Shown: positions 8,486 to 16,419 of the stretch, piece by piece
How the letters are laid out: each line of letters starts with the position of its first letter
Position numbering within the stretch: the stretch's first letter is position 1
NCBI GenBank assembly: GCA_031266095.1
Contig: JAISBR010000125.1
Location: forward strand, 1-34,688
Direction of reading: 5' to 3'
DNA length: 34,688 nucleotides
Source: Treponema sp.
GTDB lineage: Bacteria; Spirochaetota; Spirochaetia; Treponematales; Breznakiellaceae
Notes under the pieces: generated by a model
Told to the model about the DNA's origin: nothing
The model's database searches: none
The model's input: only the letters and a program-made list of their open reading frames with translations
Program-made: the position numbers and the translations under genes

Positions 8486-9427
8486 ATGGACAATATCAAT
8501 GAATATGAAAATATAGATGAAGAGGATATTTCCGCCCTTGAGGACAGCCCCCTTACCGGGGAACCGGATGTAATTACCGGTATTGGGGCGGGAATAGAGT
8601 CTATTGCCCCGGATACGCCCATTTACCGGCTGCGGCTGTTTTATTCTCATGAAACTTTCCCCGCCGTATACCGGGAAGATAATCTCAGTCCCCATTCCAT
8701 GGTAATAGTACCTACCCGTTACGGCAAGGATCTGGCCCAGGTAATCGGGCCGGTCCGGGGCAAAGCGCCTTCGGTTTCCGAGATTGCCTGGATAGAACGG
8801 CCGGCCACGCCGGAGGATATGGAAAAGGCCAGGCGTAACCGGGTTTTGGAGCGGGACGCCTTTATTATCTGCAGGGAAAAAATAGAAAACCGCAAGTTGG
8901 AGATGAAACTGGTTCTGGTGCATTACCTCCTGGAGGAACCCAAAATACTCTTTTTCTTTACAGCGGATAACCGGGTGGACTTTAGGGAACTCGTGAAGGA
9001 TCTGGTGAGCGTTTTCAAAACCCGGATCGAACTGCGCCAGATCGGCGTCCGCGACGAAGCCAGGGTGACAGGGGGCCTTGGTATCTGCGGCAGGGCTTAC
9101 TGCTGTTACGCCGTGTCGGACAAGCTGCGGCCGGTATCCATCAAAATGGCCAAAGATCAGAATCTCTCGCTCAATTCAATGAAAATCTCCGGCCCGTGCG
9201 GACGGCTTCTCTGTTGCCTTTCCTATGAACACTGTTTTTACTGCGAACAGCAGCGGCTCCTTCCCCCGGAAGGCTGCCGGATTACCTATGACAATACGGT
9301 GTGGAGGGTGACTGAGGTAAACATGGTCAGCGGTCAAATAAAACTCAGCAACGACGACGGCCGGCAGATGATAATCGCCGCGTCACAGTTTGAACGGACC
9401 GACAACCGCTGGCGGATAAAGACCTAG
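8486..9427 (+). CDS. PSP1/YaaT (RicT-like) domain protein
   Basis: ATG 8486 is preferred over TTG 8480 because AAGG at 8475-8478 suits the former. The 313-aa protein contains the PSP1 C-terminal domain. Its conserved cysteine clusters are CGRAYCCYAV and CGRLLCCLSYEH, joined by SIKMAKDQNLSLN. In Bacillus RicT (YaaT), comparable cysteines take part in Fe-S cluster binding in the RicAFT complex, which affects RNA processing. No RicA or RicF homologue is seen here. The first 60 residues are acidic and variable. It is the last gene of the cluster. Confidence 0.9.
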   Translation: MDNINEYENIDEEDISALEDSPLTGEPDVITGIGAGIESIAPDTPIYRLRLFYSHETFPAVYREDNLSPHSMVIVPTRYGKDLAQVIGPVRGKAPSVSEIAWIERPATPEDMEKARRNRVLERDAFIICREKIENRKLEMKLVLVHYLLEEPKILFFFTADNRVDFRELVKDLVSVFKTRIELRQIGVRDEARVTGGLGICGRAYCCYAVSDKLRPVSIKMAKDQNLSLNSMKISGPCGRLLCCLSYEHCFYCEQQRLLPPEGCRITYDNTVWRVTEVNMVSGQIKLSNDDGRQMIIAASQFERTDNRWRIKT

Positions 9428-9488
9428 TATCCAAACATTATTCAAACTGTGGGCGTGTTCCACTAAGGAAATATGATATACCCGACAT

Positions 9489-9880
9489 ATGAAATTAACC
9501 CGAGAGCAGCGTGACAACATTATCCGTCTGTTCCCCACCCAACGGGGAAATGTAAAAGTCGATAACAGCCGGTTCCTTGATGCCATCATCTATATCGGTG
9601 AAAACGGCTGTAAATGGCGGGCCCTCCCTGAAACCTTCGGCCCCTGGCATACCATCTGAGCTTGTTCCAAAACCATGCGCTTTAGCGCATAGTCAATTAG
9701 TTTTGGAACAAGCTCATCTACCTCAGAATCAACCGATGGACAAAAAACGGCGTGATGGAACGGCTGTTTCGCGCCCTGCAGGAAGCACAGATAACGAACA
9801 CGCGGATAACGGTGGTTTCCCGGGATGCAAGTTCGGCACAAGTCCATCCTGACGCTGCCGGGGCGTTAAAAAAAGAGGAC
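9489..9880 (+). pseudogene. IS5-family transposase remnant, N-terminal part, split by a hairpin insertion
   Basis: From ATG 9489 the sequence encodes about 56 residues with GENGCKWRALPETFGPWHTI, the N-terminal domain (DUF4096 type) of IS5-family transposases. A stop follows at 9657, created by an inserted 60-bp palindrome. Homology resumes at 9719 in a shifted frame with RINRWTKNGVMERLFRALQEAQ and ends near 9880 around ALKKEDSS. The DDE catalytic part is missing. The element is therefore doubly broken: by insertion with frameshift, and by loss of the C-terminal half. No terminal inverted repeats were recognised. Confidence 0.85.
9657..9716. mobile_element. 60-bp palindromic insertion (MITE- or REP-like)
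   Basis: Seventeen-base perfect inverted repeats (TGAGCTTGTTCCAAAAC at 9657-9673, complement at 9700-9716) enclose a smaller perfect hairpin, ATGCGC-TTTA-GCGCAT (9675-9690). The element interrupts a recognisable transposase frame. Removing 9657-9718 restores CAT-ACC-ATC-TAC-CTC in frame. The flanking TC is duplicated (9655-9656 and 9717-9718), consistent with a 2-bp target duplication. It encodes no protein, so any movement must rely on a transposase elsewhere. Confidence 0.75.
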
Positions 9881-9884
9881 AGTT

Positions 9885-10003
9885 CACTATTATATATCGA
9901 GCGGGGATTTTGGAACGGAGGAGTTCATAAAATACATCCGCGGACACTGGTCGATAGAGAACCAACTGTATTGAATGCTGGACATCGTGTTTCGGAAAGC
10001 GCT
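9885..10003 (+). pseudogene. ISAs1-family transposase C-terminal fragment
   Basis: In the frame starting at 9885 the translation reads YYISSGDFGTEEFIKYIRGHWSIENQLY, a stop at 9972, then MLDIVFRKA. This is the C-terminal hallmark of ISAs1-family transposases (RGHW-IEN-LHWVLDVVFR). The rest of the element is absent. It abuts the end of the IS5 remnant and the stop of the UroD-like gene, so the junctions record at least two insertions and deletions. Confidence 0.7.
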
Positions 10004-10007
10004 CAAT

Positions 10008-11018
10008 TCAACGATTCTCAATATACAGGAGCCGATCCATTGCCAATAAATTTTCATCCGGCGCGGCCACGGGGATCTCACAGCCTCCGGCGATAAGCGT
10101 TGTTTCTGTTCCCTGGCTGATGCAGCGTTTTACCTCGTTCTCCACCTGCTCCACGCTGCCCAGCAGTATTGCCCCGGCGGGATTGAAGTTACCCGACACT
10201 GCGGTTCCGCTGCCCTTAAATACCCGGGCAGCCTGCCCAAAATCCACCATCCAGTCGATATCAATGATATCCGGCCCAACTTGCAGCAACAGTTCCAGCA
10301 GCTTGGTGATATTACCGCAGATATGGAGCTTTACCCGTGCGCCTTGTTCATGAATATAATCGACAATGGCCTTGTCCCAGGCAAGACCGTATTTTTCGTA
10401 CAGCGCCGGACCGATTAAAGAAGCTACTGCGTTGCCCACACCGATAAAATCCGCCCCGGCGGCGATCTGCGCCTTGGCAAAACGCTTTTGCTGGGCAAAG
10501 ATAATTTCAAAAAATTCCGTCAAATATTCCTCTTCCTCAGCAAGGTCCACCAGAAGTTCATTAATGCCCCGCAGATCCGCAGCCTCGGCAAGGCAGCCCT
10601 CTATCCAGCCGATAACCGGATAATCCTTTCCCACTTTCCGCCGCAGCAGTTCACAGGCCCTGACGCGATCCAGCGTACGGGGACTTTCAAGGGGATCAAA
10701 GCGGTTCAATACTGAAAGATCAAAATCATCGGAGATCAGGGGAACCTCAGCGTAGGGGCAGGCGTTTTCAGGAAACACCACCCGCGCCCCAAAGGCCGCG
10801 GTTTCACGCATCGGATCGGAAATAGCGCCCACGCTGTCCACGCCGTACTTTTCGGCGCAGATCAGGTTCCCCTCTACCAGTTTACGGTAATTCCGCACAT
10901 ATTCGCTATAAGAAACGCCGGCCTCTCTGGCTACTATAAACATAAACAGATTCATATTGGGGACCTTGTCCACCGGCTTTCCGGCCAGCCGGGCATTCAG
11001 ACGTTCCAGCGAAGTCAT
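10008..11018 (-). CDS. Uroporphyrinogen decarboxylase / MtaA-type methyltransferase family protein
   Basis: ATG 11018 is chosen because GGAGGG stands 7 nt upstream; an upstream TTG (11033) overlaps that site. The 336-aa product belongs to the UroD superfamily. It carries an HxC motif (LHICGN) and, 78 residues later, a Cys in AGGCEIP. This is the zinc-ligand arrangement of corrinoid methyltransferases such as MtaA rather than of true haem-pathway UroD. Those enzymes move methyl groups between corrinoid proteins and thiols or other acceptors. It is the last gene of the chvE-gguAB unit, 63 bp after the permease. No corrinoid protein is encoded nearby, so the acceptor and substrate are unknown. 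Confidence 0.82.
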   Translation of the reverse strand: MTSLERLNARLAGKPVDKVPNMNLFMFIVAREAGVSYSEYVRNYRKLVEGNLICAEKYGVDSVGAISDPMRETAAFGARVVFPENACPYAEVPLISDDFDLSVLNRFDPLESPRTLDRVRACELLRRKVGKDYPVIGWIEGCLAEAADLRGINELLVDLAEEEEYLTEFFEIIFAQQKRFAKAQIAAGADFIGVGNAVASLIGPALYEKYGLAWDKAIVDYIHEQGARVKLHICGNITKLLELLLQVGPDIIDIDWMVDFGQAARVFKGSGTAVSGNFNPAGAILLGSVEQVENEVKRCISQGTETTLIAGGCEIPVAAPDENLLAMDRLLYIENR

Positions 11019-11081
11019 ATCCAGTCCCTCCAATAACGCGGCACCGCCTGGGCCGCCATAACGCTCCCGATATGCAACGAA

Positions 11082-12275
11082 TCAACCAAGGCCCGCCTTA
11101 CGCCGGGTATACACATCGTAGAAGACCGCGAGCAGCAGAATGATGGCCCTGACCACTTGCTGCCATGCGGCGCCGAGGTTCATGAGAGACATGCCGTTGT
11201 TGATAGCGCACATGATAAGGCCGCCGACAACCACGCCCAGCACCGTCCCGATACCACCCGACGCGGAAACACCTCCGATGTAACAGGCGGCGATGGCGTC
11301 CATTTCATAACCCTGGCCCGACTGGGGCAGGGCGGAGTTCATATAGCCTGTGGAAACAACCGCGGCAAGTCCCGACAGTAATCCCATCAGGGTGAACACG
11401 ATAAAAATGACCAACTCGGAGTTGATGCCGGAGAGTTTCGCGGACCGGGCGTTACCGCCGACAGCATAGATATACCGGCCCAGAATCGTATTGTTCATCA
11501 TAAAATGAAAGATGAAAATAGTTACCCCAAGGACGGCTACAACAATAGGCAGCCCGCGGTACGTTGCAAAGCGCTGACACAGCGCCAGTATCAGCGCGCT
11601 TATGATTACTATTTTTGTGATCAGGGCTCCTACGGGACTGACATCAAAATTGTTTTTAATTCTGTTCTGCCGGCCTACGCACTGAAAAATGATAAACAGC
11701 ACCACAACCACCGCCCCGGCGATCAGCGGAAGCACATCAAAACGTTGCGATTCGTCAAGCCACAGGTTAGGAAAATAGCCGGAAGCCATCTGCTTGTACC
11801 CGTTATCCTTGAGGGCAATGGGGTTGAGGTTGGTAACGATATAACTCAGGCCGCGGAAAAGGAGCATCCCCGCGAGGGTGGCAATAAAAGCGGGAATGTT
11901 CATATAGGCTATCCAAAAGCCGTAAAAGGCGCCGACCAGAATTCCGATACCAAGGGCGATGGCCAGCGTCGGCAGCATCCCTATCCCCGTATTGTACACC
12001 AGCGCGCTTATGGCTCCGACAAAGGCGCAGACTGAACCGACCGAGAGGTCTATACCCAGTACAATAATTACCATCACCATTCCGGTCGCAAGGATAAGTA
12101 CGTAACTGTACTGAATAAGGATATTGGTAAAGTTACGCGATGAGAAATTATTTCCATGGGTAAGAAAAGAAAAGACAATCATGATCAGCGCCAATATAAG
12201 GAACATTGAATAGCCCCTCAAATTGCTCATAAGTAAATTACCGATACTGGTCTTTTTGACTGCCGTGTCGCTCAT
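11082..12275 (-). CDS. gguB: Sugar ABC transporter permease (GguB/XylH/MmsB type)
   Basis: The 397-aa protein has about ten hydrophobic segments and the BPD_transp_2 motifs GIDLSVGSVCAFVGAISALV and the C-terminal GVSASGGIGTVLGVVVGGL. Its length is that of GguB/XylH rather than of the shorter RbsC. It forms the membrane channel for a monosaccharide with the ATPase and binding protein encoded upstream. It starts 72 bp after the ATPase stop and is followed by the UroD-like gene. Confidence 0.92.
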   Translation of the reverse strand: MSDTAVKKTSIGNLLMSNLRGYSMFLILALIMIVFSFLTHGNNFSSRNFTNILIQYSYVLILATGMVMVIIVLGIDLSVGSVCAFVGAISALVYNTGIGMLPTLAIALGIGILVGAFYGFWIAYMNIPAFIATLAGMLLFRGLSYIVTNLNPIALKDNGYKQMASGYFPNLWLDESQRFDVLPLIAGAVVVVLFIIFQCVGRQNRIKNNFDVSPVGALITKIVIISALILALCQRFATYRGLPIVVAVLGVTIFIFHFMMNNTILGRYIYAVGGNARSAKLSGINSELVIFIVFTLMGLLSGLAAVVSTGYMNSALPQSGQGYEMDAIAACYIGGVSASGGIGTVLGVVVGGLIMCAINNGMSLMNLGAAWQQVVRAIILLLAVFYDVYTRRKAGLG

Positions 12276-12347
12276 AAATACTCCTCTCGCTACGGCATTC
12301 TTGCCGCAGCTATAATCAGAAGGGAAACATAGTTCCCTTATTTCTTG

Positions 12348-13874
12348 TTAACCTACCAGGGCCATGTGCATAATTTTTTCCTGCGTCGCCTCGTCGTGGG
12401 TAAGTACCCCTTTGACCTTTCCCTCGTTCATAACGTAGATCCGGTCCGCCATGCCCAAGGCTTCGGGCAGTTCGGAACTGATCATAATCACGCTTTTTCC
12501 TCGCGCCACCAGATCATTCAGTATCTCGTAGATTTCCGTCTTTGCACCAACGTCAATACCCCTTGTCGGCTCATCAACGATGAAAATGTCCGGATCGGCC
12601 AGCAGGATACGGCTTACAACTACCTTTTGCTGGTTCCCCCCCGAAAGATTCCGGGCAAGCTGGTTGATGGACGGAGTCTTAATCTGCAGTTCCTCCCGGT
12701 ATCTTTCGGCTTCCGCTATCTCTTTCGCGGACAGGACCAGCCCAAACCGGGAGAATTTTTTCTTTAAGGATGAGGAGGATATATTATTTTTTATGGATTG
12801 TATCAGAATAAGCCCCAGGTTCTTCCGATCCTCGGAGACATAACCGATACCGGCGTCAAGGGCCGTCTCCGCCGAATGGGGGGTAATCTTCTTCCCGTGA
12901 AGGAACAATTCCCCCTCACTGCGGGAACCGTAGGATTTACCGTAGATACTCATCATCAATTCGGTACGGCCCGCGCCCATAGGTCCACAAAAGGCGAGAA
13001 TCTCGCCCTTCCTCAGGAAGAACGAGACGTTATCGACGACCTTCATGCTATGGTAATCAGGGTGATACACCGACCAGTTTTTTACTTCCATCACCGTGTC
13101 GCCCGGAGCAGATTTTCGTTCCGGAAAACGATGGGTCAGATCACGGCCCACCATGTCTTTTATGATCATCGCCTCGGTCAGATTATCTTTTTTCGCATCA
13201 TAGGTAGAAATAGTCTTTCCATCACGAAACACCGTAACGCTGTCGGCGATTTTGAGCACCTCATTCAGCTTATGGGAAATCATAATGGCGGTAATGCCCT
13301 GCTGCTTAAACCCACGGATAAGATCCAGCAGATGATCGCTTTCGTCATCATTTAACGATGATGTCGGCTCATCAAGGATGAGCAGATCGACCTCCTTGGA
13401 AAGGGCCCGGGCGATTTCTACCAGCTGCTGTTTTCCGACTCCGAGCTTGCTGACCGTCGTGTAGGGATTCTCTTTTAAGCCTACCCTGTCCAGATATTTC
13501 TGCGATTCCTTTATATAATAATCCCAGTTAATGACACCTAATCTGGTATTCATATGCCCCAAAAAAATATTTTCATAAATAGACAGATAAGGACTTAAGG
13601 CCAATTCCTGGTGAATAATGGCAAGCCCTTCTTTTTCGCTGTCTTTTACGCTGTGATAATTGGTTTCATGGCCTTTATACAGGACCTTCCCCTGGTAACT
13701 GCCCTTGGGGTATACCCCGCTGATAACGCTCATAAGGGTTGATTTTCCCGCGCCGTTTTCCCCGCAAAGGGAATGGATTTCACCCTTTTTTACCCTGAAA
13801 TTGACCCGGTCCAACGCCTTGACACCGGGAAATTCTTTGGTGAGATCTTCAACCTGTAGAATGTATTCATCCAT
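12348..13874 (-). CDS. gguA: Sugar ABC transporter ATPase, two ATP-binding cassettes (GguA type)
   Basis: The 508-aa product contains two complete nucleotide-binding domains, as usual for the MglA/XylG/GguA family. The first has Walker A GENGAGKST (about residue 38) and Walker B LLILDEPTSSL. The second has a degenerate Walker A (GPMGAGRTE), the signature LSGGNQQKV and FIVDEPTRGID. A weaker second Walker A is normal in this family. AAGGA lies about 7 nt before ATG 13874. A strong hairpin with T-run separates it from chvE. Confidence 0.94.
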   Translation of the reverse strand: MDEYILQVEDLTKEFPGVKALDRVNFRVKKGEIHSLCGENGAGKSTLMSVISGVYPKGSYQGKVLYKGHETNYHSVKDSEKEGLAIIHQELALSPYLSIYENIFLGHMNTRLGVINWDYYIKESQKYLDRVGLKENPYTTVSKLGVGKQQLVEIARALSKEVDLLILDEPTSSLNDDESDHLLDLIRGFKQQGITAIMISHKLNEVLKIADSVTVFRDGKTISTYDAKKDNLTEAMIIKDMVGRDLTHRFPERKSAPGDTVMEVKNWSVYHPDYHSMKVVDNVSFFLRKGEILAFCGPMGAGRTELMMSIYGKSYGSRSEGELFLHGKKITPHSAETALDAGIGYVSEDRKNLGLILIQSIKNNISSSSLKKKFSRFGLVLSAKEIAEAERYREELQIKTPSINQLARNLSGGNQQKVVVSRILLADPDIFIVDEPTRGIDVGAKTEIYEILNDLVARGKSVIMISSELPEALGMADRIYVMNEGKVKGVLTHDEATQEKIMHMALVG

Positions 13875-13924
13875 GACGTATCCTTATACTAACATAAGTA
13901 TACAAAAATCGAATAAAAAAGATA

Positions 13925-13976
13925 CAGGGCCAGGGCATGAAGTTTGACAAACAGATTTTCTTCATACCCGGCCCTG
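13925..13976 (-). terminator. Intercistronic hairpin with T-run between chvE and gguA
   Basis: Reading leftward, a 17-base arm (13976-13960), a 17-nt loop and an 18-base arm (13942-13925) pair with one mismatch and one bulge. The second arm is followed by TATCTTTTTT. This is the layout of an intrinsic terminator. A partial terminator or RNA-stabilising hairpin here would give more binding protein than ATPase, as is common in such operons. A smaller hairpin (13989-13994 with 14003-14008) lies between it and the chvE stop. Confidence 0.6.
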
Positions 13977-14017
13977 AGCTTCAATCAGGAGCGTTCCAAA
14001 AGACGCTCTTTAAATTT

Positions 14018-15157
14018 TTACTGCAGGCCGTTGGCCGTAACTTCCTCGGGGGTAATGAAGCCTGCGGAGATCGGGTCCCTCCAGTTGCCCTGGGTAATAT
14101 TGACCGGATCAAGCAGATAGGCCTTTACCGTTTTCCTTCCCGTATCGCCGATGCTTCCAAGGCCGATGCTGGACGCGAGGATCGCGCCGGGAACGGTAGG
14201 ATTCGCCACGCCTTTGAGAATCTGGTCCGCCAGGATGATGGCGGCTTCCGCGAGTTTGGCCGTATCCTTAAATACGGTCATGTACTGCTGACCGTTCTTA
14301 ATCATCGCAAGGGAAGCGGCTTCCGCGTCCTGACCGGAAACTACCGGAATCTTGCTGGCGTACTTGGCGTCCGCAGACAATGCCTCGATAATTGCCCGGG
14401 CAAGAGTGTCATTCGGCGCAAGGACAGCGTCAAGGGTCACGCTCCGGGCATCGCCGGAGAGAAGGGTTTCCATACGGGTCTTAGCGATGTTGGGCAGCCA
14501 GCCTTCGGTGGCGATACGCTGAAAGTTGGCGGTATCTTTGGAAGTCTCGGGATACGGCCCCACGACCTTGAGCACGCCGCTCTGTACATAGGGATTGAGA
14601 ATACTCATGGCGCCGTCATAGAAGAAGAAGGCGTTACCGTCAGTGGGAGAACCTGCAAAAAGGGTAATATATTTGGGATTAGCGGCGGTAGCGGATTTGA
14701 GGCCCAAACCAGCCTCAAGGCCCTGCCCCTGGAGCTGGCCGACTTTAAAGTTGTTAAAGGTGATGTAATAATCGTAATCGGCCGAATTCTGGATGATCCG
14801 GTCATAAGCGATAACCGCGACTTTATCCCGGGCCGCGTCGGCTACAGCGGAAGCGACGCCGTCGTTTAACTGGCCGATAACCAGCAGCTTGGCGCCCTGG
14901 GTGAGCAGGTTACCAATCTGCTGATTCTGTAAAACCTGGTCGCCATTGCCGAACTGGAGTTCCGCGCGGTAACCCCGTTTTTCAGCCTCGGCTTTAAGGC
15001 TTGCGCCGTCTTTTACCCAGCGCAGAACGGTGGTTTCAGGCATAGCCAGACCGATAAGAGTACCGCCGCTGGCGGCGCCGCGGCCTTGTTGACCGCTGGC
15101 AAAGGCAAAAGAGCTGATTGCGAGCAGTGTCAAAAGAACCGCTACTAATTTCTTCAT
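14018..15157 (-). CDS. chvE: Periplasmic sugar-binding protein, ChvE type
   Basis: The 379-aa product has a cleavable signal peptide ending near FAFASGQQ, then a type I periplasmic binding fold. Motifs such as AYDRIIQNSADYDYYITFNN and the late VSGQDAE match ChvE, the multiple-monosaccharide receptor. ChvE-GguA-GguB form one transporter, and all three are here in order. GGAGGA stands 7 nt before ATG 15157. A Cys lipobox is not evident, unlike the second binding protein at 15304-16410. The sugars taken up cannot be read from the sequence; aldoses such as xylose, arabinose, glucose or galactose are typical. Confidence 0.93.
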   Translation of the reverse strand: MKKLVAVLLTLLAISSFAFASGQQGRGAASGGTLIGLAMPETTVLRWVKDGASLKAEAEKRGYRAELQFGNGDQVLQNQQIGNLLTQGAKLLVIGQLNDGVASAVADAARDKVAVIAYDRIIQNSADYDYYITFNNFKVGQLQGQGLEAGLGLKSATAANPKYITLFAGSPTDGNAFFFYDGAMSILNPYVQSGVLKVVGPYPETSKDTANFQRIATEGWLPNIAKTRMETLLSGDARSVTLDAVLAPNDTLARAIIEALSADAKYASKIPVVSGQDAEAASLAMIKNGQQYMTVFKDTAKLAEAAIILADQILKGVANPTVPGAILASSIGLGSIGDTGRKTVKAYLLDPVNITQGNWRDPISAGFITPEEVTANGLQ

Positions 15158-15188
15158 GATAATTCCTCCAAGAATATAGATTTATTTT

Positions 15189-15293
15189 ATTATAAAAGGG
15201 GGGCTCCAAATTGGGAATCGTAAAGTTTTGATAAAAACAGGGAAAATACACTCTTGCAGGGAATTTTGAAACACCGGAGAGGGAATATTTTGA
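15189..15293 (-). promoter_or_regulatory. chvE promoter with candidate AraC-type direct repeats
   Basis: On the minus strand TATAAT lies at 15194-15189. The position 17 bp upstream (15217-15212) reads TTCCCA, a poor -35. On the plus strand GGGAA, usually followed by an AT stretch and TTTTGA, recurs at about 15213, 15240, 15259 and 15281. These repeats are spaced 27, 19 and 22 bp, and the nearest one overlaps the -35. Direct repeats about two helical turns apart beside a weak -35 are typical for activation by an AraC-family regulator. The obvious candidate is the response regulator at 16420-17910. Confidence 0.45.
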
Positions 15294-15303
15294 TGTAAAA
15301 AAT

Positions 15304-16410
15304 TTACCTGTCGCTCAGCACATTCCGGTACACGTCTTCCCGTGAATGAAAACCGTCCCGGATAACCACATCGATGTTATCCGCGAAAACAGCGATGGGC
15401 TTTTCAATATACGAGGGAATGAGCGTGCCGCTGTCGTTTTCCAGCATCAGATCCGGCGGAAAATCCTCTTTACGGATCATCGCCAGGGCGAGCCGGGCGG
15501 CGCGGGGCGCCAGTTTCCCGATGGGCTTGTACACGGTCATCAGCTGGATACCCTCCACAATACGCTGACAGCTTATCAGTTCAGCGTCCTGGCCCACCAC
15601 CGCCACTTCCCCCGCGTGCCGCCGTTCTGAAAGCAGTTGTATGGCCGCGCCGGCGATGGCGTCATTCCCGCAGGCAATCGCGTCCCAGTCAAAATCTTCC
15701 TCGAATATGGCGCCTATTTTTTCCAGCGCCTCGTCGGAGCTCCACTCCTCAAGCCAGATCTCCTTTCCCAGTTCAATATCCCCGGACTGAATAAGGGGAT
15801 CGAGAATTTCGTGGAGTCCTCCGCTGATTTCAAAGCTGTTAAGGTCATGGAGGGAACCGTTTACCACCAGATACCTGCCCCTGGGCGCCGCGTCCCGCAG
15901 GGCCCGCCCAAAGGCGCGCCCCACATCCCGGCTGTCAAAGGAAATGTAGGCGTCTACCGGTGTTCCCGTGATCATCCGGTCATACGCGATAATCGGAATC
16001 CCCGCGTCCCGGACCTGTTTTATCGCCCCGGCAATAGCCTCGGTATCATGGGCGATTACCATCAGGAGATCGATATTCTGATTCACCATGTAGTTGATCT
16101 GCGCGATCTGTTCCCGGATACCCCCCGCTGAAAGCTGTACGATTACTTCCGCCCCCAATTCCCGGGCCGCGCCGGCAAACACATTGAGGTCCTTATTCCA
16201 CCGCTCAACAATAAAGGTAGCGGTGGCGATGGAAAACCCGATGACCGGTTTTGCTCTTCCGCTTTGCGCTGTGTCCGCCGCGCTGTTCCTTACCGCGCCG
16301 TCCTGCGGCTGTGTCTGCGCGCCCTGTCCCGCCTCCCCGCCGCGTCCACAGGCGGCAAGCGGGAAAATAAACAGGAGCAGCATACTAATTATCCGCGTTA
16401 GTTTGTGCAT
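15304..16410 (-). CDS. Sugar-binding lipoprotein, probably the sensor partner of the two-component system
   Basis: The 368-aa product starts with a signal ending in the lipobox LAAC (Cys21), so it is probably lipid-anchored. The rest is a ChvE/XylF-like type I binding fold (IGFSIATATFIVERWNKD, IAYDRMITG, VVGQDAEL). It begins 9 bp after the response-regulator stop, with GAGGTGAT before ATG 16410, so it belongs to the regulator operon rather than to the transporter operon. Binding proteins in this position generally hand a ligand signal to the adjacent kinase. It could also feed the transporter as an alternative receptor. Confidence 0.9.
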   Translation of the reverse strand: MHKLTRIISMLLLFIFPLAACGRGGEAGQGAQTQPQDGAVRNSAADTAQSGRAKPVIGFSIATATFIVERWNKDLNVFAGAARELGAEVIVQLSAGGIREQIAQINYMVNQNIDLLMVIAHDTEAIAGAIKQVRDAGIPIIAYDRMITGTPVDAYISFDSRDVGRAFGRALRDAAPRGRYLVVNGSLHDLNSFEISGGLHEILDPLIQSGDIELGKEIWLEEWSSDEALEKIGAIFEEDFDWDAIACGNDAIAGAAIQLLSERRHAGEVAVVGQDAELISCQRIVEGIQLMTVYKPIGKLAPRAARLALAMIRKEDFPPDLMLENDSGTLIPSYIEKPIAVFADNIDVVIRDGFHSREDVYRNVLSDR

Positions 16411-16419
16411 TTTATCACC

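Noticed and set aside
9577..10096. Small plus-strand proteins in the IS remnant area
   Set aside because: They start inside broken transposase pieces and cross junctions of unrelated elements; they are fragments, not genes.
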